In this document: positions 45,875 through 54,929 of the stretch, one piece after another
Numbering within the stretch: the first letter of the stretch is position 1
Layout: each line of letters starts with the position of its first letter
Assembly: GCF_017810075.1 (NCBI RefSeq)
Contig: NZ_JADNYK010000004.1
Coordinates: forward strand, 434,001 to 498,000
Source: Pseudozobellia sp. WGM2
GTDB lineage: Bacteria > Bacteroidota > Bacteroidia > Flavobacteriales > Flavobacteriaceae
Direction of reading: 5' to 3'
DNA: 64,000 bases
The notes under the pieces: model-generated
The model's input: the letters and a program-made list of their open reading frames with translations, nothing else
The model's database searches: none
Told to the model about the DNA's origin: nothing
Translations under genes and position numbers: made by a program

Positions 45875-47548
45875 TTAATAACCAGGGTTTTGCTCTATTC
45901 TATTATCTGACAATATAATTTCAGTATCAGGTATGGGTCGCAATAAATGAATAGACGGATCAAAAGAACCATGATCAATTACATGCGGATTATATGAATT
46001 AATTCTTTCTTCTAATTTTCCAGTTCTTTTTAAATCGTACCATCTATTGGTTTCTCCAGCAAGTTCTAAAGCTCTTTCATTCAAAATATCATCAATATCG
46101 ACAGAGGTATAAAAATTAGATTCACCTGTAGCCCTATTTCTAACAATGTTCATATGAGCCGCTGCTTGCGCTGAACTACCTGCCCCTAAATAGGCTTCGG
46201 CTGCCAATAAATGTGATTCAGCTACTCTATAAATAAATGTATCTCTAAATCCACCTTCAATTTCATCAAAGCCGATATCATCGAACTTTTTAAATATTGG
46301 GAAATTTGCAAACACCGTATTTTCTGTATACTTATAATTAACATCAGGTACGTTTACCGGCGAATCATTGAAATAGTAATTATCCGGTTGATAAACATAG
46401 TATCTGTCTAATTTATCGCTCAACTCTTCTGAAGATAGAGCGTTTTTAGGAAAATAAATAACAGTATCACCTACTACAATGTCATCTGAACCTACCGTAC
46501 CTTCGGTATCGGCGAATAATACCCTGTGAAAAGTGGCATCATCTCTAGTATCATTGTCATCAAATAATGAATAGAAAAACTCGGTTGGCATTACACTACC
46601 TTCACGAAAGCCATATTGGTTTTGCCTAGTTACACCGGGTAGTTCGTTTACACTGAACATTAAAGTTGAATGCTTTGTGTTATTTCTATCATTATAATCA
46701 CCACCCGCACCATATTGAATCGAAAACAATATCTCTTCATTTTCTTGATTGTCATAATCGAATACTTCTGCATAAGTCTGTGAACCGATATCATATCCGC
46801 CTATTGCACTTTCAGCTAACGATGCAGCCGTATCAAAATCACTAGAACTACCAAACGCTTTATACGCCCTGGTCAAATAGACCTTCGAAAGTAAATGTTG
46901 TGCCGCTCTTTTAGATAATCTGCCAGTGGCAGGGGTATCATCTAAAGCTGGAATAGCTTCTTCCAAATCTTTAATTATTTGAGTATAGGTCTCTTCTTCT
47001 GTCGAACGTACATAATCTGAGCTTATACCTTCAATTTCGTCTAGCGAAAGTACAACACCACCAAATGACTGAACCAAATTAAAATAGCACATAGCTCGCA
47101 ACCCTTTTGCTTGCGCAATACCATTATCTCTAGCTGCTAAATTTGAGTCTGAAAATGAGATTTCATTACTAAATCTATTGATTACAATATTCGCCTTACT
47201 GATAACATTATAGTTGTTTCTCCAATCATTGCTAAATGTTCCATTTCCGCTGTTGACATTTATATACACATTTAACGGATTTAAATCTGTATTTATGTTC
47301 TCTTGCGAAGTAAAGATATCGGTACCTAGAAAGGCAACATCATAACCCACGTTTGTATATTTAAATACATCTCTTAAAGAATTATAAACACCAACAACCA
47401 GTCTATCTGCATTGTCTTCGGTTATAAAATCTTCACCGGTAAGGTTAGAAAAATTTTCTTCTTCTATATACTTATTACATGAATGTGTAGCAATGGCCAA
47501 AGTAGCTACCATTAGCAACCTGCCTATATTCTTTTTATATCTATTCAT
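45875..47548 (-). CDS. SusD/RagB family glycan-binding lipoprotein
   Basis: 557 residues. Lipobox THSC with Cys24. SusD features: GEDFITEDNADRLVVGVYNSLR near the N-terminus, RAMCYFNLVQSFGGVVL, RAAQHLLSKVYLTRAYKAF in the TPR part, and the C-terminal NERALELAGETNRWYDLKRTG followed by PNPGY-like IEQNPGY. It starts 17 bases after its susC partner and is followed by a hairpin. It captures the glycan for import; nothing in the sequence identifies which. It is not a close copy of the other SusD in this window (30168), so the two loci probably serve different substrates. Confidence 0.95.
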   Translation of the reverse strand: MNRYKKNIGRLLMVATLAIATHSCNKYIEEENFSNLTGEDFITEDNADRLVVGVYNSLRDVFKYTNVGYDVAFLGTDIFTSQENINTDLNPLNVYINVNSGNGTFSNDWRNNYNVISKANIVINRFSNEISFSDSNLAARDNGIAQAKGLRAMCYFNLVQSFGGVVLSLDEIEGISSDYVRSTEEETYTQIIKDLEEAIPALDDTPATGRLSKRAAQHLLSKVYLTRAYKAFGSSSDFDTAASLAESAIGGYDIGSQTYAEVFDYDNQENEEILFSIQYGAGGDYNDRNNTKHSTLMFSVNELPGVTRQNQYGFREGSVMPTEFFYSLFDDNDTRDDATFHRVLFADTEGTVGSDDIVVGDTVIYFPKNALSSEELSDKLDRYYVYQPDNYYFNDSPVNVPDVNYKYTENTVFANFPIFKKFDDIGFDEIEGGFRDTFIYRVAESHLLAAEAYLGAGSSAQAAAHMNIVRNRATGESNFYTSVDIDDILNERALELAGETNRWYDLKRTGKLEERINSYNPHVIDHGSFDPSIHLLRPIPDTEIILSDNRIEQNPGY

Positions 47549-47565
47549 TTTCTTAAATTTTGTAA

Positions 47566-50500
47566 TTAAAATGCCAGTTTGAAACCAATTAGAGTGGTTC
47601 TTGTCTGAAAACTCATATCATATGAATTCTGTAATCCCGTTTCTGGATCCGGACCTTTAAAATCTGTAAACGTAAAGGGATTTTGAACATCAATAGATAT
47701 TCTAGCACTGGTCATTTTTAATTTATCCAATAAACTGTCGGGGAAACTATAACCGAGGCCAATGTTTCCGATTTTTACAAATGACATATCCTCAAAAAAG
47801 TATTCTCCATAATTGGGGCCTATACCCGGCAATGAATATTCGGCGTTAGGTGTATCCGGTGTCCAATAAGGTGAATCTATTTTACCAAATCTTGTTTCAC
47901 CTAAAGTACCATGGTGCTGATGAAATTCTGAATGGCCGAATACACCTTGTCGGGTATACATCATCACAGACATATCTATGTTTTTAAATTTAAAGTTATT
48001 GGTCATACCACCTGTCCAGTCAGGAGCTGTAGTACCAATTACTACTTTATCGTTAGCAGCATCAATAACACCATCGTTATTCTGATCCTTAAATTTATAT
48101 TCTCCGGGCACGGCATTATAAACGGCTGCTTCTGCCGCTTCGCTAATTTGCCAAATGCCCTCTTTTTCATAAGAATAAATAGCATCTGAAGGCTGCCCAA
48201 CAATTAAGGCACTGTGTCTACCAAATACCTGTAAATCTAAATCGCCCTCTAATTTTAAAATCTCATTCTTGTTCTTAGCGAAATTTAAACTTGTACTCCA
48301 ACTAAAATTTTCTGTTTGAATATTCTTGGTGTTCAAGGTAAATTCAACACCTCTATTGTTTATAGAACCAAAATTACCGACAGCGCTATCAAAACCTGTT
48401 ACGAATAGTAAATTTCTAGAAAATATAGCTCCTTCGGTTGTTTTGTCATATACCTCAAGAGACATGTTGATTCTATTATTAAGAAGCCCAAGGTCAACAC
48501 CAAAATTCACTTCATCGGAAACTTCCCAGGTCAATTCCGGATTAGAAAGTCCGTTGACTATATTGCCGTTGACCAAATCACTACCGAACAAATAATTTCT
48601 ATCATCTAAAAATGCTAAAGATTGGTACGGACCTACGGTATTATAATTACCCGAACGACCATAACTTAGCCTAAATTTTAAGTTTGTTAACCAATCGGCA
48701 TTTTGTAAAAATTGTTCTTCACTGGCCCTCCATGCAAATGCAGCAGACGGAAAGAATTCCCACTTATTGCCCTCTGCAAGTTTTGATGCGCCATCATACC
48801 TACCGGTAAAGGTGAACAAATACTTATCATTTATGTTATAATTTAAACGACCAGCAACAGAGGCAGTTGTTTCTTTTTCGTAGTAAGAACTGTATTGCCT
48901 TACATCCGTTCCGGCACCAGTGTTATAGAAACCATGAAAATCAGGTACATTTCTTGTTTCTATATTATTACCCTCCAATTGATTGTAATAAACCGAAGTA
49001 ATTAAAGTTGCGCCCAATTTTTGATTATCGGTTATATCAAAATTAAAATCGGCCGTGTTATCCCAAGTGTATGAGTTTCTTAAATCTACACCGTAGTAAG
49101 CCCTAGTTCGAGACGGATCATTTCTAGCTGATTTTGTTAGCAAACCACGATGCTCACCATTACGGGTTGATGAAAGATTAGGCGAAAAGGTCGTTTTTAA
49201 ACTAACCCAATCAGAAGGTTGATATTGAACATAAAAATTAGAAATTACATTTAATATTCTTTGATTGTTCTTCCACGCCCCGTCAACTTCATAAAATGGA
49301 TTAACAAATCGTTGATCCTCGTTATCAGGATAAAATATTAATTCTCCATTATCCTCGAACGGGTCGGCAGTTGTTGGAAGTCTATAAGCACTTCTAAACA
49401 ACTCTCTACTACCCTTTTCCTGTTCTGAGTAAGAGAGGTATGCTCTTAGCCCTATCGTAAGCTTGTTCATTTTTTTTGATAAGGATGTAGATGCCGTATA
49501 GCGCTCATAGGCTTGATCCTTACCAACTACACCTTCATCTTTTAAATACCCAATCGAACCACTATACACAAGGCCATTATCGCCACCGGACATAGACACC
49601 GTATGGCTCGATTGTATTGCCGTTCTGGTAATATAATCTACCCAATCAAAATACCTACCGTTTGCTATGTTGTCAGTCTCTCCATTATTAAAGAAAGCCG
49701 TACTGGTATTAATATTGTAGTTGTTGAAATCTGATGCTACAGGGTCTGCAGTCGAAGCATTTAACCACTCAGCTTTCCATTGTTGCGCCCTAAGGTTATT
49801 TTCAATAAAATTCACATACTCACCACCATCCATGGTATCAACTAAATTATTGGCCGTACTAACACCAAATGAGGCATCATATGTAAATTGAGTTTTACCC
49901 TCTATACCATTTTTAGTAGTTATTATAACAACCCCGTTTGCACCCCTAGAGCCATATATTGCTGTTGCGGAAGCATCTTTTAAAATATCCATTTGCTGAA
50001 TATCCGACGGATTTAAAATATTGATATTATCTAGAAAAATACCATCGACAACGTACAACGGTCTAGATAAATCTGCAGTAACATCGTCACTTTGACCGTC
50101 AGCATTTGCTTGATTACTATTTGTAATAACCGTATTACCTCTTACCCTGATAGATAATGGTGAACCTGGTTTAGAATTTAACCTTCGAACATCAACACCG
50201 GCAACTGTACCACGCACCGCCTGCCCTAAATCCGTTCTTCGCTGTTCAGTAAGTTGTTCCGATCCAATCGAGGCAACGGCTCCGGTTAAATCGGTCTTTT
50301 TAACAGAACCGTACCCAATCACTACCACTTCGTCTAGCTTCGCGGTATCCTCTTCTAGTATTACATCTAGACTGGATTGGTTGTCATAAGTTATTTCCTG
50401 GGCCTTAAAACCTAGGTATGTGAAGACCAATACTTGCCCTGAATTTAGGCTAATATCAAAATTACCGTCAAAATCTGTTACTGTTCCTGTAGTAGTACCC

Positions 50501-50634
50501 TTTATCATAATGCTGACCCCAGGAATTGGAGTTCCATTAACATCGCTTACCACCCCGGTAACCTGATTTTGAGCCATAAGTGCAGAAGTCATGCACATAC
50601 ATAAGACCCATACAATTTGTTTTAGTCTTTTCAT
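47566..50634 (-). CDS. SusC/RagA TonB-dependent outer-membrane transporter
   Basis: 1022 residues. Signal peptide (MCMTSALMAQ), a regulatory-like beta domain (VTGVVSDVNGTPIPGVSIM) and a plug beginning DEVVVIGYGSVKKTDLTGAV. The SusC hallmark MDILKDASATAIYGSRGANG is present, and the barrel ends TRTTLIGFKLAF. First gene of the locus with susD, the 596-residue enzyme, GH92, GH28 and the HTCS. Its upstream region has two TTTGGA...ATGGA repeats 20 bp apart, a plausible binding site for the AraC-type domain of the HTCS. Imports the oligosaccharide generated at the surface. Confidence 0.96.
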   Translation of the reverse strand: MKRLKQIVWVLCMCMTSALMAQNQVTGVVSDVNGTPIPGVSIMIKGTTTGTVTDFDGNFDISLNSGQVLVFTYLGFKAQEITYDNQSSLDVILEEDTAKLDEVVVIGYGSVKKTDLTGAVASIGSEQLTEQRRTDLGQAVRGTVAGVDVRRLNSKPGSPLSIRVRGNTVITNSNQANADGQSDDVTADLSRPLYVVDGIFLDNINILNPSDIQQMDILKDASATAIYGSRGANGVVIITTKNGIEGKTQFTYDASFGVSTANNLVDTMDGGEYVNFIENNLRAQQWKAEWLNASTADPVASDFNNYNINTSTAFFNNGETDNIANGRYFDWVDYITRTAIQSSHTVSMSGGDNGLVYSGSIGYLKDEGVVGKDQAYERYTASTSLSKKMNKLTIGLRAYLSYSEQEKGSRELFRSAYRLPTTADPFEDNGELIFYPDNEDQRFVNPFYEVDGAWKNNQRILNVISNFYVQYQPSDWVSLKTTFSPNLSSTRNGEHRGLLTKSARNDPSRTRAYYGVDLRNSYTWDNTADFNFDITDNQKLGATLITSVYYNQLEGNNIETRNVPDFHGFYNTGAGTDVRQYSSYYEKETTASVAGRLNYNINDKYLFTFTGRYDGASKLAEGNKWEFFPSAAFAWRASEEQFLQNADWLTNLKFRLSYGRSGNYNTVGPYQSLAFLDDRNYLFGSDLVNGNIVNGLSNPELTWEVSDEVNFGVDLGLLNNRINMSLEVYDKTTEGAIFSRNLLFVTGFDSAVGNFGSINNRGVEFTLNTKNIQTENFSWSTSLNFAKNKNEILKLEGDLDLQVFGRHSALIVGQPSDAIYSYEKEGIWQISEAAEAAVYNAVPGEYKFKDQNNDGVIDAANDKVVIGTTAPDWTGGMTNNFKFKNIDMSVMMYTRQGVFGHSEFHQHHGTLGETRFGKIDSPYWTPDTPNAEYSLPGIGPNYGEYFFEDMSFVKIGNIGLGYSFPDSLLDKLKMTSARISIDVQNPFTFTDFKGPDPETGLQNSYDMSFQTRTTLIGFKLAF

Positions 50635-50982
50635 AGTAGTTTGTTTAGTAGTTTACTGCACTAAACTATTGTAGGTCTACCTTTGGAACATGGACAAATC
50701 ATTTGGATATATGGATTTTCAATATCACGCACCAATCAAAATCATATTAAACACCTAATAATCAATTAATTGAAACCATAATAAATTTTAAGTTTTTTTT
50801 AAGTTTTATGAGACTGTATTCGTCGATTCTTCACTATTCAGAAAAAAAATCACGTTTAATTTCCATTTTTAGAATCAAAACATAAATCGTTTGAAGCAAA
50901 ACCAACATGCGCCATCATGTATTTTAGTGGGTCTTAATTTGCGAAAATTGGCCGATTATTTTTAATATGAAATTGATGACGG
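50635..50982. other. Divergent control region between susC and a response regulator
   Basis: 348 bases. The susC-proximal 80 bases carry the repeats described at 50649-50715. The remainder is AT-rich. No exact TAnnTTTG box was found for the response regulator at 50983; TTAATTTG around 50934-50941 is one mismatch away. No gene or RNA was recognised. Confidence 0.4.
50649..50715 (-). promoter_or_regulatory. Direct and inverted repeats upstream of susC
   Basis: TTTGGAACATGGA (50682-50694) and TTTGGATATATGGA (50702-50715) are imperfect direct repeats whose TTTGGA halves are exactly 20 bp apart, two helical turns. That spacing suits an AraC-type dimer such as the HTCS output domain. ATGGACAA (50690-50697) matches words at 13178 and 18848. 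TAGTTTA-CTGCAC-TAAACTA (50649-50668) is a separate inverted repeat nearer the start codon. Confidence 0.5.
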
Positions 50983-51429
50983 ATGATATCTAAAAACAAA
51001 AGTGCTCAGGTGGTCTATTTAGTTGATGATGATCATGAAGATCAAGAGATATTTGCCGATGCTTTAGAATTGGTAGATACTCAGGTCGACTTAAAACTTT
51101 TCGATAATGGGGTAGACCTCTTGGCTGATTTATATTCAGACTCCCCATTACCTGACGTAATCTTTCTAGATTTGTTTATGCCCCTTATGGATGGCGAAGA
51201 ATGCCTTCGAGATATAAGGGAAAACGAAATGTTCGATGAAGTACCCTTGGTAATCTATTCTACCATACTTGATATGAATAAGATTGAAGAACTATTTGAA
51301 ATGGGTGCCAATCGTTATTTACGCAAACCTTCTTCTTTCGACGATCTAATTACCGCCCTGAGCCGCACAACTGCCTCAGTAAGAAGAAATAAATTGGGAG
51401 GTACCTCGATAATTAATGTGGTCGCGTAA
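50983..51429 (+). CDS. Single-domain response regulator (CheY-like receiver)
   Basis: 148 residues. VYLVDDDHEDQEIF holds the acidic cluster, VIFLDLFMPLMDGEE the phosphoacceptor Asp, YSTI the switch residue and LRKPSSF the conserved Lys. This is the Rcp1-like branch used by Bacteroidota. No output domain follows; the tail is short and basic (SVRRNKLGG). It is divergent from susC (50634) and converges with the transglutaminase gene at 51467. Its arrangement mirrors the other susC/receiver pair at 34803/35462, although the two receivers belong to different branches. Confidence 0.9.
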   Translation: MISKNKSAQVVYLVDDDHEDQEIFADALELVDTQVDLKLFDNGVDLLADLYSDSPLPDVIFLDLFMPLMDGEECLRDIRENEMFDEVPLVIYSTILDMNKIEELFEMGANRYLRKPSSFDDLITALSRTTASVRRNKLGGTSIINVVA

Positions 51430-51466
51430 ATTGTTTTAAGACGTTGTTTTGATTGTAGTGTCAAAA

Positions 51467-52357
51467 TTAGACCGTGGCTGCAATATCTACAGCAACCTTT
51501 AGTTCGCTTTTTCCGCTGCCGAACACTACACCCTTCAATGGGGGCACATCGTAGTAATCTCTACCCCAACCCACAACTATATGCTGATTCATCGGAATCA
51601 TGTTGTTCGTTGGGTCAAAATCTACCCAACCGAAACCGGGTATGAAAACAGAGAACCATGCATGTGAAGCGTCAGCACCCACTAATTTCTCTTTACCCTC
51701 AGGTGGCAATGTTTCTATATATCCGCTTACATATCTTGCCGGTAATCCGACTGACCGTGTACAGGCAATCGCAATCTGGGCAAAATCTTGACATACCCCT
51801 TTTTTCTCGCGCATTACCTCGGTAACCGGTGTTGAAATACTTGTAAAACCAGAAACAAACTGAAAATCGGTATATATGCGCTGCATTAATTCATAAGTAG
51901 CGTCGAATACTGAGCGATTTCCTCTAAACGAAACCTCTGCGTACTTACGAATGCTGGTATTGGCCCTTTTAATAAATATAGACTCTAATATATATTGCTT
52001 GGCATCTAGTATGCTGGTGTGCGTACTGTTTAAAGACATCAAGGCCGAGTCTAAAGTTATCCCTTTGCAATTCTGTGAAAAAATGGCCGTTTCATACGGT
52101 GAAAAATTCCTATCGATCTTACTTCTGGTCACAACCTTCAACTCTTTATGTTCTTGTTGAATCGCAAACCTAGTGATATAATTACCGAAAAAATCTTGCC
52201 TTTCAGAGATTTCAGAAGGCTTGGGCGAAACTTCAATATTATAATCCAACAACTGTTGCCCTTTTGAATCACGAGGTCGAAGCGTGGCTATATTGTGACA
52301 ATAGCTAACCGGAGCATCATACTTGTAATTGGTGGTATGTGTTACGTTAAAAATCAT
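51467..52357 (-). CDS. Transglutaminase-like cysteine peptidase/transferase
   Basis: 296 residues, no signal peptide. It has the bacterial transglutaminase N-terminal beta domain (FNVTHTTNYKYDAPVSYCHN) and the core with Cys in GVCQDFAQIA (near 187), His in DASHAWFSVFIPG (near 232) and Asp in WVDFDPTN (near 245), a complete triad. Last gene of a three-gene operon, 2 bases after the ATP-grasp gene. The system is predicted to make or modify a peptide or amide-linked product; this enzyme could cleave or transfer it. Product unknown. Confidence 0.92.
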   Translation of the reverse strand: MIFNVTHTTNYKYDAPVSYCHNIATLRPRDSKGQQLLDYNIEVSPKPSEISERQDFFGNYITRFAIQQEHKELKVVTRSKIDRNFSPYETAIFSQNCKGITLDSALMSLNSTHTSILDAKQYILESIFIKRANTSIRKYAEVSFRGNRSVFDATYELMQRIYTDFQFVSGFTSISTPVTEVMREKKGVCQDFAQIAIACTRSVGLPARYVSGYIETLPPEGKEKLVGADASHAWFSVFIPGFGWVDFDPTNNMIPMNQHIVVGWGRDYYDVPPLKGVVFGSGKSELKVAVDIAATV

Positions 52358-52359
52358 GG

Positions 52360-54921
52360 CTAAAATGGGAAAGACTGAGTGACCAGCTGATTCTGGGCAT
52401 TGGTATGACTGAAATAAGTACCTGTAAGCGACTGAGACGTTCGATATAGAAGATCCGATAATTCTTCGAACAAATCATCTAACTCTTTTCGTAAAAAATC
52501 GTTTTCTGATTTTGTACGTGATAAGTCGTTGGAATTAGATAATCTCAGTTTTGCAAAGGCCTCGAAAATATTCTTTTGATAATTGCTCAGAGAGTTATCT
52601 TGCCCCGAATGTGGCAAGCGAGCTATATCCTTCTGAATTCTGTTTAGCATAAAAGTCAACGACCTAGGGTACTCCAAATCTAAAATCACAAGATCTAAAA
52701 CATGCTCTAATTTAATGTATGATCTATAACTATATCTGTAAATATTTAGGCTCTCATGACTAGTTAAAAGGCACTCTAACAAATCATACTCCACTTGTTC
52801 ATCGTATTTAATCGTAAGTAAAGAGCGACACTTTGTAATTGTCAAGATACTTTGCTCAAGTTGCAGACCGATAAAATATAACAACAAACCTTGTTGCACC
52901 AATATACTTTCTTCTACCAGACCCATAAAAGCGATCAAGCGTGTAATCAATTGGTTTAGAACTTTGAGAATATGATTGATAGATCGGTTATCACTTTCTA
53001 CAAAAGATTTCCAAAGTTTTTGAATATTCTCAAATACGCGCCACATATCGGTAGACCACAAATTTCTAATGGAGTAGTATGAATTGCTGAACATCATTAT
53101 ACTATGTGACAAACTTCCGGGTCTATTGGTGTCTAATAACACCGATAGCATCTCTTCCATGGGATTGTCCATTGCTGAAATATCATCCTCATCCTTATCA
53201 AGAAAGCCGGGATTTGTGCCCGTTAGACTGGTAACGGCTTTTAACAGCACTTGAAGTTTGATTGTATCCGGTTTTTGATTTTTATCTTGAACCAAGGCCA
53301 TTTGTCTAATAACCATTCGAAGAAACCGGGCGTTGACCAATGTTCGGCCCACATACCGACCTGCCCAAAATAGGTTCTCCGCAGTTAAACTGGGTAAATC
53401 ATTAAGGCCAGATATCGATATATTGCTTCTCTTATGCCAAAGCTGATTTGGTTTATTGTCTATCTCATTTTCTTGTAGCACCCAAAAATCTTTACTGGTA
53501 CCGCCCCGCTGACTTGAAACCCGAATAGTTTCCCGGTCACGTGCCGAACGGACCAAACCTCCCGGCATTACACTAAAATCTTCTTTCGAAGCAATGCAGA
53601 AAGTTCGGTTGACCAAATTTCTTGCCTCTATCGATTCGCCAATTAGATTAGGAGCAGTTGAAAAATTTATTTTTTCCTGGGCTACATAACGATATGGGGT
53701 ACGGGCGATTTCCTGCTTAAGCTTATTAAGTTCTTCTTGAGTCATAAACTCCGTGAAGTGTATACTCTCTCGATTGGTTCGGTCTATTCGTTTGATTACC
53801 AGTTGTGATAGATTATCGAACACATAATTTTGTTCCGATTCTTGACCACACCACCATGATGCAATTTGCGGTAAAATAAGTTCTTCATTGAAGAGGAATT
53901 TACATATCGATGGCATGAAAGGAATTAACCCGGGATTTTCCATTACCGCACTACCGACCGGATTTATTATCGAAACATTTTTTCTTCTGACCACATCTAA
54001 AAGTCCGGCAACTCCCAAATGTGAATCTTCCCTGAGTTCCAATGGATCGGCAAACAGGTCGTCTACCCTTCGCCAAACCACATCGATACGTTTTAAACCT
54101 TTTAATGATTTCATCCATAGAAACCCATCTCTCACCACCAAATCATTTCCTTGAACCAAGGGGTATCCAAAAAATGAGGATAAGTATGCGTGATCAAAAT
54201 AAGTTTCATTATGCGATCCCGGGGTCAAAATAACAATATTCGGATTCTCTTTTTGAACCGGGGAGGCATCAATCAACATCTGGTTGAGTTCATTGAAGAA
54301 ACCGGAAAGCCTTTGTACGTTCAGCTTACCATAAACCTCAGGAAGAATTCTATTGACCGTAGACCGATTTTCAAGGGCATAACCCATACCAGATGGGGCT
54401 TCGGTTCGATCATTGACCACCCACAGGCGGCCATCGGTACCCCGCGCCAAATCTGCAGCATAAATAGAAAGGTATTTATCGGTAGTATAAGTGATGGAAT
54501 CACATTGTCTTAAGAAACCGCGATGCCCATAAATTACCTCGTGGGGAATAATACCCTCCTTGATCAGTTTACGCTCTCCATAAATATCTTTCAATACAAG
54601 ATCCAGTAGTCGCGCTCTTTGTTTGATGCCCGCTTCTACCGTTTTCCATTCGTTTTGATGTAGCAAAAAAGGGAAAACATTTAGGCTCCAAGGGCGGTTC
54701 ATACCTTTTGGATCGTTGTATACATTATATGTAACACCGTTTTCCGATAGTAACCAATCGATGTCTTTCTGTCGGGCACTTAGTCCATCAACTCCTAACC
54801 TATCGAATTCTTGCAGAAGGTTTTTCCAATGGGGCTTGACCAAATTGTCAGATGAAAACATTTCATCATTACCATATTCGGTACTATAGCTATTGAGCCA
54901 GCTTGTGGTTGTTAAGGGCAT
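52360..54921 (-). CDS. Circularly permuted ATP-grasp ligase fused to an alpha-E domain
   Basis: 853 residues, no signal peptide. Residues about 1-490 are the circularly permuted ATP-grasp domain (GYALENRSTVNRILPE, VILTPGSHNETYFDHAYL, VVWRRVDDLFADPLEL, YVAQEKINFSTAPN), predicted to join a carboxylate to an amine using ATP. From about residue 505 (PSLTAENLFWAGRYVGRTLVNARF) to 840 is the all-helical alpha-E domain. In many bacteria these are two adjacent genes; here they are fused. It lies between two transglutaminase genes with gaps of 8 and 2 bases. The combination is a recognised amidoligase system of unknown product. Confidence 0.92.
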   Translation of the reverse strand: MPLTTTSWLNSYSTEYGNDEMFSSDNLVKPHWKNLLQEFDRLGVDGLSARQKDIDWLLSENGVTYNVYNDPKGMNRPWSLNVFPFLLHQNEWKTVEAGIKQRARLLDLVLKDIYGERKLIKEGIIPHEVIYGHRGFLRQCDSITYTTDKYLSIYAADLARGTDGRLWVVNDRTEAPSGMGYALENRSTVNRILPEVYGKLNVQRLSGFFNELNQMLIDASPVQKENPNIVILTPGSHNETYFDHAYLSSFFGYPLVQGNDLVVRDGFLWMKSLKGLKRIDVVWRRVDDLFADPLELREDSHLGVAGLLDVVRRKNVSIINPVGSAVMENPGLIPFMPSICKFLFNEELILPQIASWWCGQESEQNYVFDNLSQLVIKRIDRTNRESIHFTEFMTQEELNKLKQEIARTPYRYVAQEKINFSTAPNLIGESIEARNLVNRTFCIASKEDFSVMPGGLVRSARDRETIRVSSQRGGTSKDFWVLQENEIDNKPNQLWHKRSNISISGLNDLPSLTAENLFWAGRYVGRTLVNARFLRMVIRQMALVQDKNQKPDTIKLQVLLKAVTSLTGTNPGFLDKDEDDISAMDNPMEEMLSVLLDTNRPGSLSHSIMMFSNSYYSIRNLWSTDMWRVFENIQKLWKSFVESDNRSINHILKVLNQLITRLIAFMGLVEESILVQQGLLLYFIGLQLEQSILTITKCRSLLTIKYDEQVEYDLLECLLTSHESLNIYRYSYRSYIKLEHVLDLVILDLEYPRSLTFMLNRIQKDIARLPHSGQDNSLSNYQKNIFEAFAKLRLSNSNDLSRTKSENDFLRKELDDLFEELSDLLYRTSQSLTGTYFSHTNAQNQLVTQSFPF

Positions 54922-54929
54922 AAAATAAA

